Shown here: in pieces, positions 25,508 to 35,400 of the stretch
Position numbering within the stretch: position 1 is the stretch's first letter
Layout of the letters: each line of letters opens with the position of its first letter
DNA from: an uncultured Methanospirillum sp.
Lineage (GTDB): Archaea > Halobacteriota > Methanomicrobia > Methanomicrobiales > Methanospirillaceae
Assembly (NCBI RefSeq): GCF_963668475.1
Contig: NZ_OY764544.1
Span: 2,480,001 to 2,544,000, forward strand
Length of the DNA stretch: 64,000 nt
Reading direction: 5' to 3'
The notes under the pieces: model-generated
Seen by the model: only the letters and a program-made list of their open reading frames with translations
Databases searched by the model: none
What the model was told of the DNA's origin: nothing
Made by a program: the position numbers and the translations under genes

Positions 25508-26185
25508 TCACCCTTCAGTTCTCGTTTTTCGCTCCAGGTCATCCCTGTTAGATGCCTCCTCTTTTCTCCGCTTCACATGGAAGAGCCGGCTTGTATCCTC
25601 ACGCTCGATCTCATCCCGCATCCGTGAGATGTAGAGTTCGGTCTCTTCAAGGGTAGGGATCACCTGGTGCTCAAGTGCCCGAACCCTCCTGCCGATCCGT
25701 TCAATCTCGGCCAGGAGGTGTTTGAGTGTCGCTTCGCTTCCTGCGTAGGCGACGATAGCGGCAAGCAGATCTTCGTATGAGTCTGCGAGATCGTCGATGA
25801 CAAGGGTTGTACCGAGCAGTCCGTATCCCCGGTCGATCACATCTGTCTTGATATCCTTCCCGGTGATGACCGGGACTTTGACACCAAAGACATTACGCTT
25901 TGTGAGTTCGATCTCGGGCTTCACCTCTACCGAGTAGGCAGCAACGGTCATACCGACCGTGCCTTCCATCATGTACGCTGCTGCGATCAGGAATTTTGTA
26001 CGGGTGTACCTGGTGATCAGGAGATCGTACTCCTTCTTCACCTCCGGAGCAAGACGGGTCACCTCGAGTATGAGCCCGTCGAGTTTCATGCTGAGGATCT
26101 TGTATGCCTTACGTGCCATCCTGAGCCTGCTCCTAAGAGCAAGAAGGCCGGCACGTGTTGGTTTTACATCAGTCTGGTATGCCAT
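25508..26185 (-). CDS. atpD: A-type ATP synthase subunit D
   Basis: A 225-residue protein of the expected size. The N-terminus DVKPTRAGLLALRSRLRMAR and the long helices to either side (KAYKILSMKLDGLILEVTRL, GRRVRALEHQVIPTLEETEL) are typical of the central-stalk subunit D, which turns inside the A3B3 head and couples proton or sodium flow to ATP synthesis. It lies 8 bp after atpC. In most euryarchaea D follows A, B and F rather than C; no other ATP synthase gene is in this window. Confidence 0.9.
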   Translation of the reverse strand: MAYQTDVKPTRAGLLALRSRLRMARKAYKILSMKLDGLILEVTRLAPEVKKEYDLLITRYTRTKFLIAAAYMMEGTVGMTVAAYSVEVKPEIELTKRNVFGVKVPVITGKDIKTDVIDRGYGLLGTTLVIDDLADSYEDLLAAIVAYAGSEATLKHLLAEIERIGRRVRALEHQVIPTLEETELYISRMRDEIEREDTSRLFHVKRRKEEASNRDDLERKTRTEG

Positions 26186-26193
26186 GACCCCTC

Positions 26194-27216
26194 CTACATG
26201 ATCAGGTATCGCCTGATGTGATCAGAATCGAGCCCGAACTGTTTTCCCCTGGCAATAGCCCGCAGGTTTGCAACCTCGTGCCTCTTGTGCTCAAGGTACG
26301 AAAGGATCGGCAGAACAGAGAAGGGGGATCTCTTAGCTATCAGTTCGAGTCGGCGGAGCCGAAGCCTGGTGACCGCCATCATCATAGCAAAGAGGGGTGT
26401 CTTTCGTTCAGCCCAGAGTTTCCAGATGAGATCTGCAGCATCCGCCTCGCATACTGATTCATTGCACCTGACATCCTGCAGTGCCTCCATGAGAATAGGC
26501 AGGATCTTCATCTGCTGCATTCCTGAAACGAACTGCTGCTTCTCTTCAATGGAATACATCTGCTGGTAGAAACCAGGCCGGAGGTTTCCTCCCGGAATCA
26601 TGTACGGCCTGATATCGCTGACCTTGCTCCCTGCCCTGAGCCTGAAGAGGTTTCTGATGTTGATGATGTCAATCTCGAACCGCAGGTAGGGAAGCATGGC
26701 ATCGCCTCCCCTGATTCCTGACCTTGCATCCCGGTAGAGATTTTTATAAAAGGACATGTACAGGGAGTTTTCCACCTCTCCAAAGAGCCCTTTTCTGTAT
26801 CCTGAGGCAAACCCGTCTTTGAGAACCGGGTAATGCTCCCACCCTTCGAGCCCTTCTACCACGTCATTGAGTGTCCGTTGCGAGAGCAGGCTCTCAATTC
26901 TGGGTTGTGATATTCCTCCGGCCGGGATCAGAACCTGGCGTATCTGTTCGGCCGGGATGCCAAACTGCCTGCTCCGTAGCACGAGCATTACATTCCATAC
27001 GTCCCACCTTGCAAGATATCGCTCGGTGAGTTCATGCAGGGCCCCCGGTGTTATCGCAACCACGCTCTGGTAGGTCTCGGCAAGGTTTCTGGTGAGAGCC
27101 CCTTCGATCAGGTCAATACCTGAGCGGCTGCCGGCAAGTTCGTTGACCTCGTTCTGGTACTCGGTCTCACCGATGAACCGGCTGATCTGGTTGAGATCCA
27201 TGTTCAGAAGCCGCAT
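26194..27216 (-). CDS. atpC: A-type ATP synthase subunit C, conserved N-terminus lacking a start codon
   Basis: 340 residues from the first in-frame ATG. MRLLNMDLNQISRFIGETEY, ELTERYLARWDVWNVMLVLR and FEIDIINIRNLFRLRAG are typical of subunit C, which links the membrane rotor to the central stalk. The frame stays open upstream with family-like sequence (YIYICTRLTVRKARLISRDQ directly before MRLL), matching the usual YxYxxTRVRAMKSxLL start, but no ATG, GTG or TTG occurs there. Either translation begins at a rare codon or at Met 27216, or the gene has lost its true start. Its isolation with atpD from the rest of the operon is unusual. Confidence 0.8.
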   Translation of the reverse strand: MRLLNMDLNQISRFIGETEYQNEVNELAGSRSGIDLIEGALTRNLAETYQSVVAITPGALHELTERYLARWDVWNVMLVLRSRQFGIPAEQIRQVLIPAGGISQPRIESLLSQRTLNDVVEGLEGWEHYPVLKDGFASGYRKGLFGEVENSLYMSFYKNLYRDARSGIRGGDAMLPYLRFEIDIINIRNLFRLRAGSKVSDIRPYMIPGGNLRPGFYQQMYSIEEKQQFVSGMQQMKILPILMEALQDVRCNESVCEADAADLIWKLWAERKTPLFAMMMAVTRLRLRRLELIAKRSPFSVLPILSYLEHKRHEVANLRAIARGKQFGLDSDHIRRYLIM

Positions 27217-27440
27217 GTACTGATCTCTGCTGATCAGTCTGGCTTTCCTGACGGTAAGTCTTGTACAGATATAGATGTACCCGGTTGGGGTAACAGGAAA
27301 GTGATGCAGACTTCTCCTCCTCTCTGTTGGTTTCGCCGTGAACCTTATAGATGCACGGTCATTTCTCTCTGACCGGTGAATGCTGTAACCGGAGGATCAG
27401 AATACTCATCAGGATGTGGGTAGCAGGTACACCAGATCTG

Positions 27441-28202
27441 ATGAACTCACCACGCTGCTCGTACCTCACCCACTGCGGCTACCTCCGGTCAGGTAACGAG
27501 GACAGCATCCTGGTTCCGGGAACGGTGATCAATGTGACCGGTATGGAGAGAGCGGAGCTGATGGAAGTTTCTGCTCTTCCTGCCCTCTTCATGGTGGCTG
27601 ACGGGATAGGAGGTGCGGTTCATGGCGAGGTGGCAAGCCGGACCGTTCTTGAGTACTGCTCACAGGTTCAGGTTCCCGCCACTCCTGAAGCAGTAACCAC
27701 GATGATAGCAGGTGCCAAAGAAGCTCTTGACAGGTTTGTCCGTGCAGACCCCTCGTATACCGGTTTTGGGACCACGGTTGCAGGGGTGGTCCTCTTTTCT
27801 GATCATGCCCTCATCTTCAACTGCGGGGACTCGCGGGTGTACCGTATCAATGAAGGAGATGCCGAACGGCTCTCCCATGATCACTCACTGGTCCAGGAAC
27901 TCTGTGACAGCGGGGCCATAACCAGCGACCAGATGTACACACACCAGTATCGCAACATCATCACGGCATCGGTATCCGGCGATCCGACCAGACCAACCCC
28001 GCCGGTTCTGGTGAGCAGGGTCTCGCGTCAGGAGAACAGCCGGTTCCTGATCTGCACCGACGGGGTCTGGGAGGTTGTCAGGGACGATACCATCTTTACT
28101 CTCTGTTCGACAGGGGATCTCCGGTCTGCCGCAGATGCTGTATTGAAGGCCTGTCTTGCCGGGGGCGGGCCTGATAACATCAGCCTTATCCTCATCGGCT
28201 GA
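27441..28202 (+). CDS. PP2C-family serine/threonine phosphatase
   Basis: About 253 residues from ATG 27441 (an upstream start at 27351 would add an atypical Arg/Cys-rich leader). All PP2C motifs are present in order: GYLRSGNEDS, MVADGIGGAVHGEVAS (metal-binding DG), GFGTTVAGVV, NCGDSRVYRI, DHSLVQELCDSGAI, CTDGVWEVV and GGPDNISLIL. These enzymes use two metal ions to remove phosphate from Ser/Thr. It lies close to an RsbU-type phosphatase and a histidine kinase, so this stretch concentrates phosphosignalling genes. Soluble; no membrane segment. Confidence 0.88.
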   Translation: MNSPRCSYLTHCGYLRSGNEDSILVPGTVINVTGMERAELMEVSALPALFMVADGIGGAVHGEVASRTVLEYCSQVQVPATPEAVTTMIAGAKEALDRFVRADPSYTGFGTTVAGVVLFSDHALIFNCGDSRVYRINEGDAERLSHDHSLVQELCDSGAITSDQMYTHQYRNIITASVSGDPTRPTPPVLVSRVSRQENSRFLICTDGVWEVVRDDTIFTLCSTGDLRSAADAVLKACLAGGGPDNISLILIG

Positions 28203-28289
28203 TTCCCGGCTGTTCCAGTAGGGAGCTTTCGTAACCCGTAGTCAGGATTTTTTGCAAATGTTTAGGTCTCCTGGTACTGTATCAGTACC

Positions 28290-28754
28290 ATGGATAATGA
28301 TATGCCCTGGGACAAGGCACGGATGGAGTTTAAACCGGTCTCAATGACCGTCTCACATACCGGCGGCATGACATTCACCGCTGATACTACTTCAGGTTTA
28401 AAAATCCCGATAGACGCTCATGTCCACCTTGGTGGTGGCGGCACAACCCCGAATCCCATTGAGTATCTCATCGCTTCACTGGGGGGTTGTATCGGGATCA
28501 AGATCCTGCTCTCACTCAGTGATGCTGGTATCACTCCCGGTCTGCTCACCATCGGAATCCAGGCAGAACGAAGGCAGGAACTCCCTGCGGTCTTTGAGAA
28601 GGTACATCTTGTCGTGACCGTGTCAGGGCCTGTGAATCGTCATCAGATATCTGATATTATGACCCGGACACTCTCGCACCTCTGTCCGATCGCTGCGATG
28701 TTTGCGAGCGTTGGCACAGTCACGTTCGAGCACCACATTGTGGATGAGCAATAG
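28290..28754 (+). CDS. OsmC-family protein
   Basis: A 154-residue protein. NPIEYLIASLGGCIGIKILL carries the first redox cysteine of the OsmC/Ohr fold and SHLCPIAAMFASV the second. OsmC proteins reduce organic hydroperoxides, but many archaeal members have unknown substrates. The gene is convergent with the RsbU-type gene and the two coding ends overlap by 35 bp. Confidence 0.85.
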   Translation: MDNDMPWDKARMEFKPVSMTVSHTGGMTFTADTTSGLKIPIDAHVHLGGGGTTPNPIEYLIASLGGCIGIKILLSLSDAGITPGLLTIGIQAERRQELPAVFEKVHLVVTVSGPVNRHQISDIMTRTLSHLCPIAAMFASVGTVTFEHHIVDEQ

Positions 28755-30126
28755 GTGATGAACTTCTGTCAGCCTCGTGATCTCTCCCTATCACAAGGAC
28801 GGTCACGTCATCTCCGGGAACTCCGGTTCCGGCATGTCGAAACACGAGATCCGTGATCGTCTTTACGATGGTTTCAGGATCTGTTGGATCGCTGTCCGGC
28901 AGTCCTGATCCGGAAAATGCCTGCAGCACCGGCTCAATCCCGAGCATCCCTTCAGCATTCTCACACTCGGTGACCCCGTCGGTGTAGAGCACGAGGTGTT
29001 CACCGGTGTTCAGCCTGAACTCTTCCTGCTTGTACTGGTAGTCTTCCCAGGTTCCGACCGGGATGTCAGGATCCATCTGGATCAGTGAAGCATTGGTATC
29101 ATTGATGATAAACGGCGGGTTATGACCTGCGTTAGCATAGATGATCACCCCTGTCTCAAGATCCATAACCCCGGCAAGCAGGGTGACAAACAGGCTGTCA
29201 TTACTGCTCCTGATAAGCCCCTGGTTAACTTGAGAGAGGATCTCGGCAGGCTGGTCAGAGTAGATGAGTGCATTGCGCAAAAGCGTCAGGGTTGATGCCA
29301 TCACGAATGCTGCCGAGACACCTTTTCCTGCGACATCCCCGATGCAGAAGAAGCATCTTGCCGGGGTGATCTGCTGAAAATCGTAAAAATCACCGCCAAC
29401 CTCATGCATCGGGATGAGTCTGGCTGCAACCCTGATCCCGCTCATCTCCGGAATCTTTGCAGGCAGGTATCCCAACTGTATCTCCCGTGCTGCAAGAACC
29501 TGTCCCTCAAGACGTGAGGCTGTCCAGCTCCTCTCTTTCTCCCGTGCCACGTTGTGCATCAACATGGTGAAGAGGCCCATGCCGGTTGCGATCACCAGGA
29601 TCTCAATAGATGCGATGTTTACGAGGAGAAGCCTTGAGATATCGATCCCCTGGTAAAGGAAGAGGGTGATGACGGAGTCTGCCGTGGTGAGCGCTGCCCC
29701 GAGCAGAGCCGCCTGCCAGACATGAATCAGTCTTCTTCCGTTCAGCAGGAAGACGATCCCACAGACCAGTCCGTTCAGAACTTCGGTGATCAGGACATCC
29801 GGACGTATCGCCCCGGTCCCTGCAGCCTGGAGCAGAAGCCCGAAGAGAGCGGCCCCGACTCCCCCGAACGGCCCTGCGATCAACCCTGCCATATTCGGGC
29901 CGATCTTGCTGGTGCTCAGGAAGTCTGTTGCTGTCCCGCTTCCTGCATAATATCCAAAGGCGTAGAATATTCCGAATATGAACGAGATGATGGCGATGTA
30001 GCGCCATGTCCGCTCTCTGCCAACGAGGAAGTCCACACCCTTTACCCTTGTTAGCAGGTATGCGGCAAAACAGACGGTGGCCATCTTTTCGAGGAGATCT
30101 CCGACCACCAGTGACTCAATAAACAT
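28720..30126 (-). CDS. Membrane-bound RsbU/SpoIIE-type phosphatase
   Basis: A 468-residue protein. Residues 1-210 hold about six transmembrane helices in a LytS-like 5TM arrangement (KIGPNMAGLIAGPFGGVGAA is its signature). A short linker with AREIQLGYLPAKIPEMSG leads into a PP2C/SpoIIE domain (about 235-455) with MHEVGGDFYDF, GDVAGKGVSAAFVMA, YANAGHNPPFI, LYTDGVTEC and PGDDVTVLVIG. In bacteria such proteins dephosphorylate anti-sigma antagonists; archaea lack sigma factors, so the target is unknown. It lies 17 bp downstream of a receiver-PAS-kinase gene on the same strand, a likely operon. Confidence 0.87.
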   Translation of the reverse strand: MFIESLVVGDLLEKMATVCFAAYLLTRVKGVDFLVGRERTWRYIAIISFIFGIFYAFGYYAGSGTATDFLSTSKIGPNMAGLIAGPFGGVGAALFGLLLQAAGTGAIRPDVLITEVLNGLVCGIVFLLNGRRLIHVWQAALLGAALTTADSVITLFLYQGIDISRLLLVNIASIEILVIATGMGLFTMLMHNVAREKERSWTASRLEGQVLAAREIQLGYLPAKIPEMSGIRVAARLIPMHEVGGDFYDFQQITPARCFFCIGDVAGKGVSAAFVMASTLTLLRNALIYSDQPAEILSQVNQGLIRSSNDSLFVTLLAGVMDLETGVIIYANAGHNPPFIINDTNASLIQMDPDIPVGTWEDYQYKQEEFRLNTGEHLVLYTDGVTECENAEGMLGIEPVLQAFSGSGLPDSDPTDPETIVKTITDLVFRHAGTGVPGDDVTVLVIGRDHEADRSSSPIAHPQCGART

Positions 30127-30143
30127 GAACTACCTTCAATCTC

Positions 30144-32387
30144 CTATTTCTGTTCACCGGTGATGGGAGAATCCATACGCCACATTCCTTTTGGAACTTT
30201 GATCTCAAACCGTGCTCCTTCTCCAGGCACCCCGTTCTCCTCAATGGTGATGCCTGTTATCGTGAGGATCTCACGCGATAAGAAGAGGCCGAATCCGGTA
30301 TGGGTTCCATATCCTCGATCAAAGATCTTTGGTTTTTCTTCGGCAGGTATTCCTCCGCCATCATCTGTCCAGGTGATGGAGAGCGTATCCCCTCCCGGTT
30401 CAGCCTTCACCCCGATGGAATGCACGTTAATCCCGTGGCTTACCGAGTCGTCGAGCAGGTTAAAAAAGACCTTCTTAAGCATCAGGTCAGCAAGTACCAG
30501 GGCACATCTTGTCTCTGAAGTAAGCGTGACAGGTTCTGGAACCTGGAGATTTTTCAGGATCTCATCAAGTGACTGCCACTGCGGTTCCTGGGTACCGAGA
30601 TCCTCGTACACCCTGGTAAACTCGATCTGTGCCCTGATCGTGTTGATGGCTTCATAGATCTTGCTCAGGTATGACTCAGCCTCCTGGCTCGTTGCCATCT
30701 CCCTGACAAGCACCAGAAGACCCGTGATGACCGAGATCTTGTTCAGGATATCATGCCTCGTAATTCCTGAAAGGAGGGAGAGCTGCCTGTTTGCCTGTTT
30801 TAATCCATCACCGAGCCGTCTCTTATCAGTGACATCACGCCCGATCCCGATGACTGACTTTACTACGCCGGTGGCGTCACGAATCGGTGCGTTGTTTGAG
30901 ATATGCCATCTCCATGATCCGTCACGATGCCGTATCCGATACTCAACACCGCCCCTTCCGGCTCCTGTTGCGATGAGAGAGGCCAGGGCTTCATTGCATC
31001 TGGCAACATCATCGGGATGGACAAACTGGCTAAAATTTTTTCCAATGACTTCTTCTGCAGGGTGACCGAGGATAGTTGTCCAGTTCGGCGAGACATAGGT
31101 GAATACCCCGTCCAGGGTCATATCATACACGATGTCGTTGGCGTTCTCGACAAATGACCTGAACTTCTCCTCGCTCTGTCTGAGTGCTTCAAGATCTGAA
31201 ACCCGCTGGGTGTTGTCAAAGAACGTCTCAAGCAGCCTTTTTCTCCCCTGGAACTGGAACGGGACGACGTTCTTGATGATCGGAACCGCTCTGCCGTCTG
31301 GATTCAGCAGGACCCGCTCTGAGTTGTCAACAGTCTGATTGAGATCGGTGATCGGGCACCTGCCATCTTCATCAGGACAGATGAATTTGTGGCAGACCTT
31401 CCCCAGGATCTCTCTCCGTTCTGCCCCAATCAGGGTTGCAGCTGCCGGGTTGAGATCCACGATTGTATGGGTCTCGGCATCAACGATCACGATGCCCTCT
31501 TTTACTGATGAGAAGATCTGGTTGAGATAATCCCTGCTCTCAACCAGAACCTCTTCTGCTTTTTTCCTGTCAGATATATCCCTGACAGACTCGATGGCCC
31601 CGACCATCATTCCATCACTGTCATAGAGCGGCCCTGCCTTTGCCCAGACCCACCTGGGTTCTTTACCGGACCCTTTGATCTCTGTCTCGGTGAAGATGAC
31701 GTCACCCTCTCTTTTGATGAACCGGGTATACAGTGCCTCTGTCTCTGCATCAGGAGAGAAGACAAGATCGATCAAAATCTTTCTCCGCTCCCCATAGAAC
31801 GGAATTGCATACTCGTGATCAGATCTCCCCAGAATCTCCCTGGCAGCAACACCGGTCATCTCCTCAATCGCCTTGTTCCAGACGATGACCCTTCCTTCTC
31901 TGTCTATCGCAAACGTGGCATCCGGCAGGAAGTTGATGATGTCAGACATCCGGTGTTCAGACTCTTCTTTCGCGAGAACTGCCCTCTTCTCGCCAACTGC
32001 CCTCTGGATCTTGTTCTGAAGTTCGGCGAACTGTGACTTTGGCTCGCCTCCCTTCTGGATGTAGAAGTCAGCACCGTTGTCAAGTGCCTGGATAACAATC
32101 TCTTCACGTCCTCTTCCTGTAAAGAGAATGAACGGAATAGCTCTATACCGTTCCCTGACGTACTTGAGAAGATCGATCCCGTTCATACCCGGCATCTGGT
32201 AGTCAGAGAGGATGGCATCGTACCTCCCTGTGATAAGTTTCTCCTGTGCTTCAGGCCCCGATCCTGCAGTATCGAGCCTGAACCTGCCGGTCCGTTCAAG
32301 AAATATTTTGGCGAGGGCAAGAAGATCAGGCTCGTCATCTACGTACAGTACCGATAATGGTTCAGTCGTCTGTGATGCCTGATTCAT
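30144..32387 (-). CDS. Receiver-PAS-PAS-PAS histidine kinase
   Basis: A 747-residue soluble protein. Receiver domain at 12-125 (LYVDDEPD; acceptor Asp in AILSDYQMPGMNG), then PAS domains at about 150-270, 285-390 and 405-520 (PNWTTILGHPAEEVIGKNFS is the last). The phosphoacceptor region is LLSGITRHDILNKISVITGL (His at about 544), the archaeal type, followed by an ATPase domain to about 740 with DDGGGIPAEEKPKIFDRGYG and GFGLFLSREI. No transmembrane segment, so the signal is probably internal. It is the first gene of an operon with the RsbU-type phosphatase. Confidence 0.87.
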   Translation of the reverse strand: MNQASQTTEPLSVLYVDDEPDLLALAKIFLERTGRFRLDTAGSGPEAQEKLITGRYDAILSDYQMPGMNGIDLLKYVRERYRAIPFILFTGRGREEIVIQALDNGADFYIQKGGEPKSQFAELQNKIQRAVGEKRAVLAKEESEHRMSDIINFLPDATFAIDREGRVIVWNKAIEEMTGVAAREILGRSDHEYAIPFYGERRKILIDLVFSPDAETEALYTRFIKREGDVIFTETEIKGSGKEPRWVWAKAGPLYDSDGMMVGAIESVRDISDRKKAEEVLVESRDYLNQIFSSVKEGIVIVDAETHTIVDLNPAAATLIGAERREILGKVCHKFICPDEDGRCPITDLNQTVDNSERVLLNPDGRAVPIIKNVVPFQFQGRKRLLETFFDNTQRVSDLEALRQSEEKFRSFVENANDIVYDMTLDGVFTYVSPNWTTILGHPAEEVIGKNFSQFVHPDDVARCNEALASLIATGAGRGGVEYRIRHRDGSWRWHISNNAPIRDATGVVKSVIGIGRDVTDKRRLGDGLKQANRQLSLLSGITRHDILNKISVITGLLVLVREMATSQEAESYLSKIYEAINTIRAQIEFTRVYEDLGTQEPQWQSLDEILKNLQVPEPVTLTSETRCALVLADLMLKKVFFNLLDDSVSHGINVHSIGVKAEPGGDTLSITWTDDGGGIPAEEKPKIFDRGYGTHTGFGLFLSREILTITGITIEENGVPGEGARFEIKVPKGMWRMDSPITGEQK

Positions 32388-32480
32388 ACTCCTTCTCCGC
32401 CGGTCGTCATAATGGGGCCGGTGTCAGGTTTTCTGCAATCTGAACCGGCCCGGCCGGGTAAATTCTCTGTCTGCGATCTA

Positions 32481-35400
32481 TTATGTGTTTCTGTCACCGC
32501 TTTGCCTCTCATTCCATGCTTTGCGTATGATTTCGCTGACAGCATCCTTCTCCAGGGGCTCCATGGAGAGGAGTCTTCCTTCTGGAACGCTATATAATGT
32601 AGCGGTTGCAGGCTTCATTCCAAGGATCTCTGCCGCCTGCCTGTAGATCTCGGTCTGAACCCGGTATGCCATCTTTGTGATCAGATCAGAGCCGGAGAGG
32701 GTATCACTCTTGTAATCGATCACCAGCCACGACCCGTCCTCTTTCTGAACGATGCAATCGATACGCCCGGTCACAGGCGTTTCATCGATGGTGACCGTGA
32801 AGGCGAGTTCACGCTTCACCTCTCCTGCATTCATGATCTCAGGAAGAGAATTGAAACGTTCCTTCACCTCCATGAGTTCCTGGTGAAGATCCTGACCTAT
32901 CTCCCACTCCCTGATGACTGCTGCCGGGTCCCTTCCTCTGAGCACCTCATGGACCGCGGTTCCATAAACTGCTCCCCGGGCTCCATGCTGTCCGTCCTGC
33001 TGTTCACCATGGTCATCAGCCTCATCGATGGCTATTGCTTTAGCAATCTCTGTGACAAGCAGGGGTGAACCGGAACGGTCTCCTGCAATCTGCTGCAGGA
33101 CAAATCTTCCCTGCTCATCACGCAGTTCGTCAGGGATGATGAAGGGCGGTGTGGTCCTGTCTGCCTGGATATGTGCTTGAGCGGGCTCGCAGATCCTCAT
33201 TGTGATCTCTGTCCCGTCTTGTGATCTGAGCGGCATCTCTCCTGCTGATATCACATTCCCGGTAATCCCGAGTTCTTTGATGATCCAGTCGAGTCTGGTA
33301 TCTTTGCTTCCATCAGGGAGTTCATCACCTATCTCCCCGCTCATGATCAGGTGGTCTGCAGACCGGGTCAGGGCAACGTAGAGGAGCCGCTTCTTCTCGG
33401 CAAGAAGCCTCTCCTCCTGCCTGTACCTGAGCAGCGAGTAAACCGGTGTCTCTGTTGTCTCAAAGTTATCTTCAGGATCCGGAATCCTCACTCCCATGAG
33501 CGGGCCGGGTCCCTCCATGAGGACCGGGGGCTGGACAAGGTTTGGCCTCTGGCCCATCCCGGGAACAAAGACGATCGGAAACTCAAGCCCTTTTGCAGCA
33601 TGGACCGTCATGATCCGTACGGCATCAAGCCCCGGGTCATCGATCATCGCCTCCCCCTCCTGGTCGCCGGTCTGCACCGCCTCGCTGAGATCGGTGACAA
33701 GATCTGCGAGCTGGTACCTCCCTTTCTCTTCCCGCTCTCTCACCATCTCCTGGAGTTTTCTGATGTTTGAGAGGATCTGCTGACCCTGCTCAAGTCCTCC
33801 ATACACAGCGAGAACTCCTGACTCATCAAGCACCGACTGAATCAGGTGTGAAACACGCCATCTTCCTGCACGTCCTCTCCAGGTTGTCAGAAGGTCATGG
33901 GCCCGGGCTGCTCCATCGCACCTCTTCCCGTACCTGTTCAGTCTCTCAAAGAACGTGCCTGCTCCTGATCTGCGGATATGAAGGAGATCGGTATCCTCAA
34001 GACCGATGTATGGGGATCTGAGCAAGCCGATGAGGGCGATATCATCGTACGGACGCTGAAGGAAGGTGAGCAGGCTGATGAGATCGAGGATCTCCTGTCT
34101 CTGGTAAAATCCTGTTCCTTTGTGGACATAATACGGAATGCTCCTCTGCCCGAGTGCATGAAGATACTCGCCAAGGTTGGTCCTCCGTTCCAGGAGAATG
34201 ACAACATCCCGCCATGCTGCCGGTCTTGTGCTGAACGTCCGCCGTCCCTCAACGTCCCGTTCTCCCTCCTCATAAACTTCAGACCCGCCTCGTACCATGG
34301 CTGCGATCTCGTCAGCGACCGCTTCTGGTTCTGATACCTCTCCGTCCTTGTGGGTGAGGAGGAGCGTGACCGTCCCGGTATGCCCGGCCCGTTCATCAGA
34401 GACCATCGCCTGTTCGTACGGAAACTCCCACGGTTTTTCTGCGGTGCTGAAGAGGCCTGAAAAGAGAATATTGACAAAGGTGATGACTGCAGGTGAACTT
34501 CTGAAGCAGACATCAAGAGGGATCTCCCTGCCGCTGCACTCTGCGGTGATCAACGATGCAGCATCACGGAACCGGGTGACATCAGCCTCCCTGAAGAGGT
34601 ATATCGACTGTTTTGGGTCACCGACGATGAAGAGACTCTGCAGATCAGGACCCGGGGTTCCTGCAATGGCGGTCACGATCTCAAACTGGGCAGGATCGGT
34701 GTCCTGGAACTCGTCGACAAGGATGTATCTGAACTGCTTGTTGTAATGCGCAGCGATAAGGTCATGATGATCCCTGAAGAGCTCTCTGCAGCTCCTGATG
34801 AGATCTGCAAAATCGATCCCTCCTGCTGCTGCCTTCTCCTCCTCTACGAGTTCACAGAACCGGGTGAATGAGGTTCCAAGTGCAATCAGGAATCTGATGG
34901 TGCGGATGCTGAACTTCTCACCTGGATCAAACCTCATCGCTGCAGCGGATTCGGCCCTGACATCTTCAAGAATCGCGTTCAGTTTTTTATACGTATCTCT
35001 CAGTTCTGCCAGCAGTTCTTCGGTCCAGATCTTTTTTGATCCCCCGGAACCGAGTTTCACCTTCAGGTACCTGGTGACTGCCTCAAGGAACTCGTCAGCA
35101 GTCCCAGTAGATCCGTCCCCGTCCATGACCTCTAGGAATGGCCGTACCTTCTGAAGGTACACCATTGCCTTGTCATCGGACGGGATATCCATCAACGCAA
35201 ATGCGATGAGGGATCTGACCGCTCTTCTGAATGTTGGATCACCCCTGATCTCTCCTGCTTTCTCCTTTCTGAAGGCTTGTATCTCATGCTTCCAGAAGGA
35301 GATCACAGCCTCCTGATCACCAATGAGTCGTGCGAAGAACTTCTCTGCCTCATCCCTGCGTGAGTAGAGGGTTCTGATCATCTGCTCAAGGTTGTACGGT

